DNA of 64,000 nucleotides from DASUPK01 sp963728875 (GTDB taxonomy: Bacteria; Actinomycetota; Thermoleophilia; Solirubrobacterales; 70-9): the NCBI GenBank assembly GCA_963728875.1, contig CAVSLJ010000002.1:372001-436000 (forward strand), written 5' to 3'. Positions 26,409-35,747 of the stretch are shown here, piece by piece (within the stretch, counting starts at the first letter, position 1; each line of letters starts with the position of its first letter). A model generated the notes under the pieces. That model ran no database searches, was not told where the DNA came from, and saw only the letters and a program-made list of their open reading frames with translations. A program made the translations under genes and the position numbers.

Positions 26409-27428
26409 ATGGGCTCGCCGCACCATCTGAACGTGTCATCCTCCGGCGCAGTGAAGAGCCTGGCTGCCACGGCCGTCGACCGGGCGGCCCACGCACTGTT
26501 CGCCACGCTGCAGCGGATCCCGTCGGACCGCGCCGTCGAGACGCTGCTGCGGATGATCAGCGCGCTTGTGCGCCTGGTGCCCGGGATCCGGGCCAAGTCG
26601 CGGTTCGTCCACCACTCGGCGCAGCTGCGCGGCCGGCGCTTCGGCTTCACCTTCACGAGCAAGCCGATCGGCGTGCGGTGGGCGGCCATCGGCTTCCCGG
26701 ACCTGCTGACCCGGCACATGCTCTTCGAAGGGCTCTACCAGCACGACGTGCTCGTGGCACTGCGTGCGCTCGTGCGGCCGGGCGACGTGGTCTTCGACGT
26801 CGGCGGTCACCACGGCCTGATGGCGGTCGTCGCCGCGGGCGCGGCCGGCCCACGCGGCACCATCGCGACGTTCGAGCCGAACCCGCACGCCCGTCGGATG
26901 CTCAACCTCCACCTGCTGCTCAACGACGTGCACAACGTCCAGGTCGAGGAGCTCGCACTGAGCTCCTCCGGTGGCGAGGCGGCGTTCTTCGTGCAGACGG
27001 GCGAGGTGTCGTGGAACTCGACCCTGATCGAGGGCTTCGCCGAGCAGGAGGCGGGTTTCGGGGAGCGGATCACCGTGCAGACCCGCACGCTGGACGACCA
27101 CATCGCAGCCACGGGCCTGGTTCCCGACGTCATCAAGATCGACGTCGAAGGCTCCGAGTTCCTCGTCGTCGAGGGCGCGCGGGGGACAATCGAGCGCCAC
27201 CGGCCCGTGCTGCTCATGGAGTTCAACCCAACCTCGGCGCAGGCCGCCGGGCGCGTTTTGCGCGACTACGTCGACGAGCTCGTCCGGCTCGGCTACGACC
27301 TGCGCGTGCTGCGCCGCGACGCGCTCGGCTTCTACCGCTTCGAGAACCAGGAGCCGTTCGACGAGGCCGCCCACACCCAGGACGGGGCGCTCGTCAACGT
27401 GCTCTGCCTGCCGACCGAGCGGCGATGA
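26409..27428 (+). CDS. FkbM family methyltransferase
   Basis: A 339-residue SAM-dependent O-methyltransferase of the FkbM type, acting on polysaccharides, glycolipids or secondary metabolites. The SAM loop is VFDVGGHHGLMAVVAAG, strand two ends ATFEPNPHARRML, and the family motif VIKIDVEGSEFLVVEGAR is complete, as is the VLLMEFNP strand. The frame remains open upstream as far as 26040, but that part overlaps the divergent gene and lacks homology; ATG 26409 has AAGG at 26402 and is preferred. A helical N-terminal part of about 110 residues precedes the catalytic domain. Confidence 0.88.
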   Translation: MGSPHHLNVSSSGAVKSLAATAVDRAAHALFATLQRIPSDRAVETLLRMISALVRLVPGIRAKSRFVHHSAQLRGRRFGFTFTSKPIGVRWAAIGFPDLLTRHMLFEGLYQHDVLVALRALVRPGDVVFDVGGHHGLMAVVAAGAAGPRGTIATFEPNPHARRMLNLHLLLNDVHNVQVEELALSSSGGEAAFFVQTGEVSWNSTLIEGFAEQEAGFGERITVQTRTLDDHIAATGLVPDVIKIDVEGSEFLVVEGARGTIERHRPVLLMEFNPTSAQAAGRVLRDYVDELVRLGYDLRVLRRDALGFYRFENQEPFDEAAHTQDGALVNVLCLPTERR

Positions 27429-27480
27429 GCGCCACGAGCCGTCCGCGTCGGCGGTCAGCTCGCCCGATCCGGTCTCTGGC

Positions 27481-27486
27481 TAGCCT
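27481..27486 (+). promoter_or_regulatory. -10 box, probable leaderless start of efp
   Basis: TAGCCT is followed by nine bases and the TTG start of efp at 27496. There is no Shine-Dalgarno. The same hexamer precedes nusB and mutM. Confidence 0.45.
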
Positions 27487-27495
27487 TCCTGCCCC

Positions 27496-28056
27496 TTGAT
27501 CAGCACGAATCAATTCAAGAACGGCACCCACATCGAGGTCGACGGCAGGATCTTCCGGATCGTCGAGTTCCAGCACGTGAAGCCCGGCAAGGGCGGCGCC
27601 TTCGTGCGCTCGAAGCTCAAGCGGGTGGACGACGGCGCCGTGATCGACAAGACCTTCAAGGCCGGCGAGAAGTTCAGGCCGGTGCGCACCGAGACCCGCA
27701 AGATGCAGTTCCTCTACGACTCGGGCGACGCGGCCGTGTTCATGGACAACCAGAGCTACGACCAGGTCGAGATCCCGAAGTCGATCGTCGGCGATGCCCT
27801 GAAGTGGGTGCCGCCTAACTCAGACGTGGACCTGCTCTTCGTCGACGAGAGGGCCGCGGGCGCGCAGCCGCCGAGCGCCGTGGACCTGGCGATCACCCAG
27901 ACCGATCCCGGCCTGAAGGGCGACACGGCCTCGGGGGGAGGCACGAAGCCCGCGACCCTGGAGACGGGCGTGACGATCCAGGTTCCCCTCTTCATCGAGG
28001 AGGGCGAGCGGGTCCGGGTCGACACCCGCAGCGGCGAGTACGTCTCGCGAGCCTGA
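27496..28056 (+). CDS. efp: Elongation factor P
   Basis: A 186-residue three-domain translation factor that rescues ribosomes stalled at polyproline. The KOW-like first domain contains the tip loop HVKPGKGGAFVR with the Lys that is the modification site in other species. The EF-P C-terminal signature is partly visible near VQVPLFIEEGERVRVDTRSGEY. No EpmA or YmfI-type modification gene is in the window. It starts with TTG. efp normally follows aroQ/pepP; here it resumes the backbone after a 12-kb insertion. Confidence 0.96.
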   Translation: MISTNQFKNGTHIEVDGRIFRIVEFQHVKPGKGGAFVRSKLKRVDDGAVIDKTFKAGEKFRPVRTETRKMQFLYDSGDAAVFMDNQSYDQVEIPKSIVGDALKWVPPNSDVDLLFVDERAAGAQPPSAVDLAITQTDPGLKGDTASGGGTKPATLETGVTIQVPLFIEEGERVRVDTRSGEYVSRA

Positions 28057-28177
28057 CGCTACGCACTTTTCCCAATTGACGCGTCGGAGAAGCGGTGAGA
28101 GGGTCGGGCAAGTCTCCCGCTCCGGAACTGGCGCGGCAGGCTACACATCCATCCCGGGGGGAGGTGGGAGTTTGGGC

Positions 28178-29473
28178 ATGCTTGAGAAGGGACCGTATCG
28201 CCGTCGTCGAGTGGTGCTGACCGCAATCCTGGGCGTCACGCTGGCCTTGCCCGCGGGCGCCTCGGCGAACATCACATCGCTCGATCCGTCGGTTCAGCCC
28301 GGCAGTGCGACCACGGTGGCGCAGGCGATCGTGGCCGCTCCGGGCACGCTGACCTCGGCCACCTCGAACGAGCGCGCGTACGGCGGTAGTGGAACGCCGT
28401 CGCCGATGGGGGTGGGTTGCGTGACCGACACCAACGGGAGCCCCCAGGCGTACTGCACGACCGGGGCGCCCCAGACGCTCACCGGGTTCCCGACTGACGG
28501 GGCGACCTACGGGATCCTGAGCAGCGGCTACATCAACACGATCGCCAGTCTGACCGATCCGGCCGGCAATCACACCGACGACTTCACCAGCCAGATCGTG
28601 ACCGGCAACCGGGGCGAGGCGGAGGACTACACCGTCCTCTCGCTGGTTCTCAACGTCCCGGGTGGGGTGGACTGCCTGGCGCTCGACTATCGGTTCCTCT
28701 CGGAGGAGTATCCGGACTACGTCAACAGCGAGTTCAACGACGCCTTCATCGCCGAGCTCGACGGCTCAAGCTGGAGCGTGGACTCCTCGGGCGGCCTGAC
28801 CCGCAACCTGGATTTCGCCGCCTCGCCCGCCGGGAAGCCCGTGAGCGTGAACGGTGCCGGCCCGACGGCGATGTTCCCGGCCGAATCCGCCGGGACGTAC
28901 TTCAACGCGGCCACCGGCCTGGTGACCACTAAGACCCCAATCACCCCCGGGGCCCACACCGTCAACCTGTCGATGTTCGACGCCAACGACAGCTTCCTCG
29001 ACTCGGCCGTCTTCCTCGATCGGCTGCGGCTGATCTCCGAGTCGGCGAGCACCTGCCAGCCGCCGCTCGGCCTCGAGCCGGCGGCTGGGGCACCGAGCAC
29101 ACCGAGCAACGACTTCTCTCTCGGCGGCGGGAGCACGATCAAGCTCAAGAATGGACAGGGAACGATCACGTTCACCCTGCCGGGTCCGGGCACGGTCTCC
29201 CTCAGCGATGCGTCCGGCGCCGGGGCCGCGAGTGAATCCGCTCGCATCGCCAAGAAGAAGAAGAAGAAGAAGCGCAAGCCACTGGTCGCGCCGACCTCGG
29301 CCACGGCCACAGCGGCCGGACCTCTTGCGGTCCCGTTCAAGCTGACGGGCCACGGCAAGAAGGTCCTGAAGTCGAAGAAGAACAAGAAGCTGGGGGCCTC
29401 GATCTCGGCGACCTACACGCCCACGGGTGGGCAGCCCAAGACCCAGGTGCTGCAACTGACGCTCAAGGGCTAG
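28178..29473 (+). CDS. Secreted choice-of-anchor-L domain protein with basic C-terminal module (copy 1)
   Basis: A 431-residue exported protein: Arg-rich N-terminus, signal helix (VVLTAILGVTLALPAGASA), then a choice-of-anchor-L type beta domain with TYGILSSG, LDYRFLSEEYPDYVNSEFNDAFIAEL and SMFDANDSFLDSAVFLD. A C-terminal module from about residue 345 (GPGTVSLSDA) holds a seven-Lys run (KKKKKKKRKP) and VLKSKKNKKLGASISATYTP. A paralogue is encoded at 50162-51283 and the C-terminal module also resembles that of the kelch protein. ATG 28178 has GGGAG at 28166; TTG 28172 with GGAGGT at 28160 is an alternative. A possible promoter is TTGACG (28076) with GAGGGT 17 bases later. Confidence 0.82.
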   Translation: MLEKGPYRRRRVVLTAILGVTLALPAGASANITSLDPSVQPGSATTVAQAIVAAPGTLTSATSNERAYGGSGTPSPMGVGCVTDTNGSPQAYCTTGAPQTLTGFPTDGATYGILSSGYINTIASLTDPAGNHTDDFTSQIVTGNRGEAEDYTVLSLVLNVPGGVDCLALDYRFLSEEYPDYVNSEFNDAFIAELDGSSWSVDSSGGLTRNLDFAASPAGKPVSVNGAGPTAMFPAESAGTYFNAATGLVTTKTPITPGAHTVNLSMFDANDSFLDSAVFLDRLRLISESASTCQPPLGLEPAAGAPSTPSNDFSLGGGSTIKLKNGQGTITFTLPGPGTVSLSDASGAGAASESARIAKKKKKKKRKPLVAPTSATATAAGPLAVPFKLTGHGKKVLKSKKNKKLGASISATYTPTGGQPKTQVLQLTLKG

Positions 29474-29533
29474 GCGCGTCACGCGAAGCCTCGCCGGCAT
29501 CCCCGTCTCGCTCCGAGGCGGGGGTGCCCTGGC

Positions 29534-29539
29534 TAGCCT
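29534..29539 (+). promoter_or_regulatory. -10 box, probable leaderless start of nusB
   Basis: TAGCCT is followed by seven bases and the GTG start of nusB at 29547. No Shine-Dalgarno is present. Confidence 0.5.
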
Positions 29540-29546
29540 TCGGCGG

Positions 29547-29927
29547 GTGCGCCGCTCTGAGCAGAGAAGGGACGCAGTCTTTGCGCTCTACCAGCACGAG
29601 GTGACGGGGCGCCCGCTCGCCAAGCTGCTCGACGGGACGAAACCGTTTTCGGTCGAGCTCGCAAGCGCGGTTGAGGCGAACAGGCCTGAACTCGATGAGC
29701 TGATCGCGAAGCACTCGAAGGGCTGGGCGCTGGAGCGGATCGCGCCACTCGAGCGCAGCATCATGCGGACGGCCCTCTACGAGGCCATTCACGAGGACGA
29801 TGTGCCCGTCGAGGTAGCGATCGACGAGGCGGTCGAGCTCGCCAAGGAGTACTGCGGCGCCGACGCGCCCGGATTCGTCAACGGCATCCTGGGAGCGGCC
29901 CTGGCGGAGCGAGGTGCCGCCGGCTGA
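29547..29927 (+). CDS. nusB: Transcription antitermination factor NusB
   Basis: A 126-residue all-helical RNA-binding protein that joins NusE/S10 on boxA RNA in rRNA operons. The N-terminal RRSEQRRDAVFALYQHEVTG and C-terminal PVEVAIDEAVELAKEYCGADAPGFVNGIL blocks are diagnostic. It is on the short side for the family (usually 130-160). The stop codon overlaps the start of the HAD gene by one base. Confidence 0.94.
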   Translation: MRRSEQRRDAVFALYQHEVTGRPLAKLLDGTKPFSVELASAVEANRPELDELIAKHSKGWALERIAPLERSIMRTALYEAIHEDDVPVEVAIDEAVELAKEYCGADAPGFVNGILGAALAERGAAG

Positions 29928-30709
29928 TGCCGACCTCGCTCGAGGATGTGGAGGGACTCCTCCTCGACCTCAGCGGGGTGATCTACGTGCAGGACGAGGC
30001 CGTGCCGGGCGCCGCGGAGGCGCTGGAGCGCCTGCGTTCCGCGGAGACCCCGATTCGCCTGGTCACCAACACCACCATGCGCCCGAGGCGATCGATCCTC
30101 GAGCGCCTGGAGCGGCTCGGGATCGAGGCCGACCCCGCTGAGCTGATCACCCCCGCGTCGCTGGCCAAGCGCCGCTGCCAGGAGGCTGGCTACGAGTCCG
30201 TGGCGCTCGTGGTCCTGGACGAGCTCCGTGAGGATCTGGAGGGGCTCGAGGAGAAGGGCGATTCGGCCGACGCGGTGATCGTGGGCGACCTCGGAGACGC
30301 CTGGGACTATGAGGTCCTCAATCGCGCCTTCAGAGAGCTGATGGACGGCGCTGCCCTGATCGCGCTGCAGAAGAACCGCTACTGGGAGACATCCGCTGGC
30401 CTCTCGCTGGACGCCGGCCCGTTCGTCGCCGCCCTCGAGTACGCGACCGGACAGGACGCCGAGGTGATGGGAAAGCCGTCCGCCGCGTTCTTCGAGCTGG
30501 CCCTGGCCGAGCTCGGCGTTTCCGCCGAGCGGGCGGCGATGGTCGGCGACGACGTCGAGGCGGATGTCGGAGGGGCGATGGGTGCGGGCCTGGCGGGGAT
30601 CCTGGTCAGGACCGGCAAGTACAGGGAGGACCTGGTGGATCTGGCGGGGGTCGAGCCCACGGCCACGGTCGACTCGATAGCCGAGGTTCCCGGGCTGATC
30701 GGGCGCTGA
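29927..30709 (+). CDS. HAD-superfamily hydrolase, class IIA (HDHD2/NagD-like)
   Basis: A 260-residue phosphatase-like protein closely resembling the HDHD2 subgroup. Motif I reads DLSGVIY, with Ser in place of the second Asp that acts as acid/base, as is typical of this subgroup. Motif II is LVTNTTMRP, motif III Lys lies in EVMGKPSAAFF, and motif IV is MVGDDVEADVGGA. The C2 cap (QKNRYWETSAGLSLDAGPFVAALEYATG) is conserved. The substrate is unknown. It is translationally coupled to nusB. Confidence 0.9.
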   Translation: MPTSLEDVEGLLLDLSGVIYVQDEAVPGAAEALERLRSAETPIRLVTNTTMRPRRSILERLERLGIEADPAELITPASLAKRRCQEAGYESVALVVLDELREDLEGLEEKGDSADAVIVGDLGDAWDYEVLNRAFRELMDGAALIALQKNRYWETSAGLSLDAGPFVAALEYATGQDAEVMGKPSAAFFELALAELGVSAERAAMVGDDVEADVGGAMGAGLAGILVRTGKYREDLVDLAGVEPTATVDSIAEVPGLIGR

Positions 30710-30717
30710 CCCGGCGG

Positions 30718-31062
30718 TCAGGTGTGATGCCTGCGAGGGGCGGAGAGCCGTCGCAGAACGAGGCCCGTACCCATCAGCAGGATCGCGGCGCCCGCGAGAA
30801 TGACGAGGTCCATTCCGGTGATCGGCAGCGAGCTGCCGCCCGAGTGATCCTGGCTCGCGGTGTTCTGCGCGGCGGCGGTCGTGTCCGTGCCCTGGACCTG
30901 CGACTGCGGCTTGTACTGGGCGGCCGACGGATTCGACAGCGAATCCTGTGCGGATGCCGCGGGGACCCCGAGGGCTAGCACGCCGGCCAAGGCGATCATC
31001 GCGATCGCTCCCAGTCCCATTGCCCTGTGCTTGTGCCTCTTGGTGGTCATCGTGAGCTTCAT
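30718..31062 (-). CDS. LPXTG-type (LPITG) cell-wall-anchored small protein
   Basis: A 114-residue exported protein: signal peptide (GLGAIAMIALAGVLALGVPAASA), a short Gln/Ser/Thr-rich extracellular stretch, then the sorting signal LPITG, a hydrophobic helix (LVILAGAAILLMGTGLVL) and a basic tail RRLSAPRRHHT. This is the classical sortase substrate layout. I chose ATG 31062 (MKLTMTTKRHK); the frame continues upstream to 31125 without signal-peptide character. No sortase gene is in the window. It points away from the + strand XseB-like gene. Confidence 0.78.
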   Translation of the reverse strand: MKLTMTTKRHKHRAMGLGAIAMIALAGVLALGVPAASAQDSLSNPSAAQYKPQSQVQGTDTTAAAQNTASQDHSGGSSLPITGMDLVILAGAAILLMGTGLVLRRLSAPRRHHT

Positions 31063-31109
31063 CGGCGGTTCAGCCGCATTCGACTCCGTAGTCCCTACCG
31101 AACGACAGC

Positions 31110-31115
31110 TAGCAT
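31110..31115 (+). promoter_or_regulatory. -10 box before the XseB-like gene
   Basis: TAGCAT is followed by nine bases and ATG 31125; no Shine-Dalgarno is seen. It lies in the 62-base divergent region with the LPITG gene. Confidence 0.35.
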
Positions 31116-31124
31116 CGCGCCCCA

Positions 31125-31334
31125 ATGGGTGTTGGAGCCGAATCGACGGGCGGCGGCGCGGCTGAGCTCGAGCGCATCACCGCGAGGCTCGAGCAGCTCG
31201 CAACGCAGCTCGAGGGTGACGTCGACGACGAACACGCCGCCGCTCTGGTTCGCGAGGCATCGGAGCTCGCCTCGCAGGCGGGCCGCGCGGTCGAGGGCGC
31301 CCTGCGCGGCGCTCAGGGCCCGCCGGAAGGCTGA
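31125..31334 (+). CDS. Short coiled-coil protein, possibly exonuclease VII small subunit (XseB-like)
   Basis: A 69-residue, mostly helical protein (ELERITARLEQLATQLEGDVDDEHAAALVREASELASQ). The length, two-helix hairpin character and position directly before a polyprenyl synthase gene match XseB, which lies in an xseA-xseB-ispA-dxs order in many bacteria. The key XseB motif (EEALxxLExIVxxLE) is only loosely matched and no xseA is present in the window, so the assignment is tentative. Confidence 0.5.
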   Translation: MGVGAESTGGGAAELERITARLEQLATQLEGDVDDEHAAALVREASELASQAGRAVEGALRGAQGPPEG

Positions 31335-31342
31335 GCCGGCAG

Positions 31343-32239
31343 ATGAGCGAGTACCCCGAGGACCTTCGGGAGATGGTCGACCGCTACCTGACCCGCCTCA
31401 GCTTCTCGGAGACGCCCGCCACCGCCGGGCTTGCGGAGGCGATGCGCTACTCGCTGCTCGCCGGCGGCAAGCGGATCCGCCCGGTGCTGGCGCTGGCCAC
31501 CGCTCGCTCAATCGGTCTGGATCCCGAGCGTGTCCTCCCGGCCGCGGCGGCGATCGAGCTGATCCACACCTACTCGCTGATCCACGACGACCTGCCGGCG
31601 ATGGACGACGACGAGCTGCGGCGCGGCATGCCCACCTCGCATGTGAAGTTCGGGGAGAACGTGGCAATCCTGGCGGGCGACGGCCTCTTCGCGGAGGCGA
31701 TGCGCCTCTTCACCGGGAAGCAGCAGGGCGATCCGGCGGCGGTGCTCGGCGCGCTCGGCGAGCTCACCTCGGCCACCGGAGTCGGAGGCATGGTCGGCGG
31801 CCAGTTCGTCGACGTGACCGAGTTCGAGGAGGGTGGGCCTGGAGCCGGGGGAGAGGTCGACGCGGATCTCCTGCGGGAGATGCACAGGCTGAAGACGGGA
31901 CGTTTGATCGCCTCCAGCATTGTGGTCGTACTCATTCTTGGCGAACTGCCGGAACGTGAGACAATGCCGTACCGCCGTTTCGCCGATGAGCTCGGCGTCT
32001 TGTTCCAGATCGTCGACGACATTCTCGATGTGACTGGATCGGATGAGGAGCTCGGCAAGCCAAGCGGTAGCGACGAAAGGCACGGAAAGCTCACATACGT
32101 CAGCGCGTTTGGCCTCGACAGGGCGCGCGAGCTAGCCTCTCGGTCGCACCGCAAGGCTCGGGATGCGCTCGCCGGGACGGACGCGAAGACCGATGACCTT
32201 GCTCGGATCACGGACTTCATTCACACCCGGCACACCTAG
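31343..32239 (+). CDS. ispA: Polyprenyl (farnesyl/geranylgeranyl) diphosphate synthase
   Basis: A 298-residue prenyltransferase that condenses isopentenyl diphosphate with allylic primers. The first Asp-rich motif is HDDLPAMDDDELRRG, the second is FQIVDDILD, and the isopentenyl-binding GGKRIRP block is present. Two small residues (Tyr-Ser) precede the first motif at the chain-length position (IHTYSLIHDDL), pointing to a C15 or C20 product. It is immediately followed by dxs with no gap, linking substrate supply and chain elongation. Confidence 0.93.
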   Translation: MSEYPEDLREMVDRYLTRLSFSETPATAGLAEAMRYSLLAGGKRIRPVLALATARSIGLDPERVLPAAAAIELIHTYSLIHDDLPAMDDDELRRGMPTSHVKFGENVAILAGDGLFAEAMRLFTGKQQGDPAAVLGALGELTSATGVGGMVGGQFVDVTEFEEGGPGAGGEVDADLLREMHRLKTGRLIASSIVVVLILGELPERETMPYRRFADELGVLFQIVDDILDVTGSDEELGKPSGSDERHGKLTYVSAFGLDRARELASRSHRKARDALAGTDAKTDDLARITDFIHTRHT

Positions 32240-34255
32240 ATGGCCAATCAAGACGACGCCAAAACCGAGCGGCTACTCGACTCGATCGACTCGCCCGCCG
32301 ATCTGAAGGAGCTCTCCGACGAGCAGCTCCAGCAGGTGGCGCAGGAGGTGCGCGGGCTGATCATCGACACGATCGGCGAGATCGGCGGCCACTTCGGTGC
32401 CAATCTCGGCACCTGTGAGCTGACGGTCGCCCTGCACAGCCTGCTGGATTCGCCCACGGACAAGATCCTCTGGGACGTCGGCCACCAGGCCTACCCCCAC
32501 AAGGTGCTCACCGGCCGCAAGGACGCCCTCGGCACCATCCGTCAGTACGAGGGCCTCGCGCCCTTCTGCTCGGTCTTCGAGTCGCAGCACGACATCATGG
32601 GCGCCGGCCACGCCTCGACCTCGATCGGCTACGGCGTCGGGCTGAAGGAGGCGATGCGGAAGGGGATCGGCGAGGACGGCAAGGTCGTCGCCGTGATCGG
32701 AGACGGCGCCCTGACCGGCGGCGTCGCCTACGAGGCGCTCCATCACGCCGGCGGACTGCAGACGCCGATGGTGATCGTCCTCAACGACAACGGCATGTCG
32801 ATCTCCCCCAACGTCGGCGCGCTCTCCCGCTACTTCCAGCGCGTCCGCCTCAATCCCGGCCTGTACAAGGCCCGATCCTCGACGGAGGAGCGGCTGACCC
32901 AGCTTCCGCTCGGCCTTGGCCGCCGGATCGAGCGGCTCGGCCCCGAGGTGAAGGCGGCGATCAAGGCCTACTACGCGCCCGGCCTCTTCTTCGAGGAGCT
33001 CGATCTGGCCTACATGGGAGTCATCGACGGTCACGACGTCGCCGCGCTCCGCGGCGCGCTCCGCAAGGCCCTGGAGGCCAATCGCCCGGTCGTCGTCCAC
33101 ATCCACACGGTCAAGGGCAAGGGCTTCGGGCCGGCCGAGGAGGGTGGCCTCGAGGGGATGGAGAAGTGGCACGCGGCCAAGCCGGGCTCGATCGTCAACG
33201 GCAAGCCAGCCGAGAAGAAGCCCGTCGTCCCGGTCAGCGAGTCCGACTCCCCGGAGAAGATCGAGAAGCTGGAGAAGCCGCCCCCCAAGGCGCCGCCGCA
33301 GTACACCGCGGTCTTCGCGGACGCCCTGGTCGAGGAGGCAAAGCGCGACGAGCGGGTGATCGGCATCACCGCCGCCATGGCCGGGGGGACCGGGCTCAAC
33401 AAGCTCTGCGATGCGCTCCCGGAGCAGTACTACGACGTCGGAATCGCCGAGCAGGACGCGGTCCTGTTCGCCTCCGGCCTCGCGATCCAGGGTGCCAAGC
33501 CCGTCTGCGCGATCTACTCGACCTTCCTCCAACGGGCCTTCGACCAGCTCGTCCACGACGTCTGCCTGCAGAAGCTGAACGTGGTCTTCGCGATGGACCG
33601 GGCGGGCCTGGTCGGCGACGATGGCCCGACCCACCACGGCTTCATCGACATCTCCTACTTCCGCCAGTTGCCGAACGTCGTAGTGATGGCGCCCCGTGAC
33701 GAGGCGATGCTCGTCCACATGCTCCGCACGGCGCTGGCCTACGACGACGGGCCGATCGCCTTCCGCTATCCGCGCGGTGCGGCCGAGGGCGCGCCGATGC
33801 CCGACGCCCCGAAGGAGATCGAGATCGGCAGAGGCGAGATGCTGCTGCCGGGCGAGCGGGTGGCGCTGCTCGGCTACGGGTACGGCGTCCAGGTCGGGCT
33901 GCGCGCCGCGGAGATCCTGCGCGGCAAGGGCCTCGAGCCGACGGTCGCCGACGCCCGCTTCGCCAAGCCGCTCGACGGGGACATGATCGAGAAGCTCGCC
34001 GCCGACCACGACCTCCTGGTCACGATCGAGGAGAACGTCCTCGCGGGCGGCTTCGGCTCCGGCGTCTTGGAGCACCTCGAGGACGCCTTCGTCGACGGCT
34101 CGGAGCGGGCGCGGGTGATGCGCGTCGGGCTGCCCGATCGCTACGTCTCCCACGGCAAGCCGGCGCTGCTCCGCGAGGAGGTCGGCTTCACCGGCGAGGC
34201 GGTCGCCGAGCGCGTGCTCGCGGCCCTGGGCACGCGCGAGACCATCTTCGGATAG
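32240..34255 (+). CDS. dxs: 1-deoxy-D-xylulose-5-phosphate synthase
   Basis: A 671-residue thiamine-diphosphate enzyme catalysing the first step of the MEP isoprenoid pathway. The TPP/Mg motif is GDGALTGGVAYEALHHAG with the Asn of VIVLNDNGMS, the pyrimidine domain Glu lies in VGIAEQDAVLFASGLA, and the C-terminal transketolase domain closes with TIEENVLAGGFGSGVLE. It is slightly longer than usual because of a Lys/Pro/Glu-rich linker (EKIEKLEKPPPKAPP) between the first and second domains. The ATG directly follows the stop of the prenyl synthase. Confidence 0.96.
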   Translation: MANQDDAKTERLLDSIDSPADLKELSDEQLQQVAQEVRGLIIDTIGEIGGHFGANLGTCELTVALHSLLDSPTDKILWDVGHQAYPHKVLTGRKDALGTIRQYEGLAPFCSVFESQHDIMGAGHASTSIGYGVGLKEAMRKGIGEDGKVVAVIGDGALTGGVAYEALHHAGGLQTPMVIVLNDNGMSISPNVGALSRYFQRVRLNPGLYKARSSTEERLTQLPLGLGRRIERLGPEVKAAIKAYYAPGLFFEELDLAYMGVIDGHDVAALRGALRKALEANRPVVVHIHTVKGKGFGPAEEGGLEGMEKWHAAKPGSIVNGKPAEKKPVVPVSESDSPEKIEKLEKPPPKAPPQYTAVFADALVEEAKRDERVIGITAAMAGGTGLNKLCDALPEQYYDVGIAEQDAVLFASGLAIQGAKPVCAIYSTFLQRAFDQLVHDVCLQKLNVVFAMDRAGLVGDDGPTHHGFIDISYFRQLPNVVVMAPRDEAMLVHMLRTALAYDDGPIAFRYPRGAAEGAPMPDAPKEIEIGRGEMLLPGERVALLGYGYGVQVGLRAAEILRGKGLEPTVADARFAKPLDGDMIEKLAADHDLLVTIEENVLAGGFGSGVLEHLEDAFVDGSERARVMRVGLPDRYVSHGKPALLREEVGFTGEAVAERVLAALGTRETIFG

Positions 34256-34264
34256 CGCTTCGGC

Positions 34265-34642
34265 ATGGACGCGGCGACGGTCGAACGGATGCTCCGGCAG
34301 CACTTCGACAACGCCGCGAGCGATCCCGAGCTCGCCCATGCCATGTACACCGAGGACGCGGTGCTCGAGTTCCCGCAATCGGGCGAGCGGTTCGCCGGAG
34401 TCGAGAACTTCCGCGAGTGGCGAAGCAGCTACCCGGCGAACACGTCCTTCGAGTTCCAGCGGGTGAGGGGCAGGGATGACCTCTGGGTCGTCGAGCTCAC
34501 CGTCACCTATGACGGTGGCCCGCCGAACTTCGGCCTCAGCATCCTCGAGCTCCGCGGCGATCAGATCGCCCGCGAGTCGATCTACGTCGCCGAGGGCTTC
34601 GACGCTCCGGAATGGCGGGCGCAGTGGAGAGCCGAGCCCTAG
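34265..34642 (+). CDS. NTF2-like (SnoaL-type) protein
   Basis: A 125-residue single domain with the NTF2/SnoaL layout: helix ATVERMLRQHFDNAASDPE, strand DAVLEFPQSGERFAG, helix VENFREWRSSYP and a C-terminal sheet (VVELTVTYDGGPPNFGLSILELRGDQIARESIYVAEGF). It begins nine bases after dxs and could be co-transcribed. A small-molecule-binding or enzymatic role is possible; nothing ties it to isoprenoids apart from position. Confidence 0.8.
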   Translation: MDAATVERMLRQHFDNAASDPELAHAMYTEDAVLEFPQSGERFAGVENFREWRSSYPANTSFEFQRVRGRDDLWVVELTVTYDGGPPNFGLSILELRGDQIARESIYVAEGFDAPEWRAQWRAEP

Positions 34643-34793
34643 CGGGCCGAGCTCGTTTCACAACGCATTTACGCGGGTACCCTCGGCTTGTCGGCGAAGG
34701 CCCTTGCACAGCGCGCCGAGTGGGGGACAGGGCAGGCAGACCGGACGGATCCGGTGTGTCCCGACTACCGGAGCCCTGGAGGGGAGCGCGCAA

Positions 34794-35018
34794 ATGGCCT
34801 ACCTGAGATGTCCGAACTGCGGTCTGACGATGTTCGACCGCAACCCACTGACCTCTCCACGGCACTGCCCGCGCTGCGCACGGCGCGAAGGGGCCTCGAT
34901 CGAGTTCGAGCGGGTCTCGAGGGCCAAGGGCGCCGCCGCGGCTTCGGTGCTCGGCGGGCGCCGAGATGTTGCGCCCGATGCCTCGACTCGCATAGGATCA
35001 CGGACAGTCAATCGCTAG
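34794..35018 (+). CDS. Small zinc-ribbon protein
   Basis: A 74-residue protein starting MAYLRCPNCGLTMF with a second pair CPRCARR about 20 residues later, forming a probable four-cysteine zinc ribbon. The rest is basic and probably disordered. A strong ribosome site (TGGAGGGGAG, 34778-34787) precedes ATG 34794, which argues for a real gene although it is short. The function is unknown. The promoter for the next gene lies inside its 3' end. Confidence 0.68.
   Translation: MAYLRCPNCGLTMFDRNPLTSPRHCPRCARREGASIEFERVSRAKGAAAASVLGGRRDVAPDASTRIGSRTVNR
34970..34998 (+). promoter_or_regulatory. Promoter of the secreted Lys-rich protein
   Basis: TTGCGC (34970-34975) and TAGGAT (34993-34998) are separated by exactly 17 bases. 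The leader would be about 64 bases and contains GGGAGGAG before ATG 35069. It overlaps the end of the zinc-ribbon gene. Confidence 0.5.
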
Positions 35019-35068
35019 TCGCCTGGCCTGGGGGGAAGGCCGCTGAAACCGATGGGAGGAGTCTCTTC

Positions 35069-35674
<606 letters not shown>

Positions 35675-35747
35675 TCCAGGCGCCCGAGCTCATGGTCCAC
35701 CCGGCCGCGGCCGGGTGGACGCTCGGCGGGATCGTGCGCTGCGAGTA

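Noticed and set aside
32273..34378. 701-codon minus-strand open frame opposite dxs
   Set aside because: Antisense shadow; dxs is unmistakable on the + strand.
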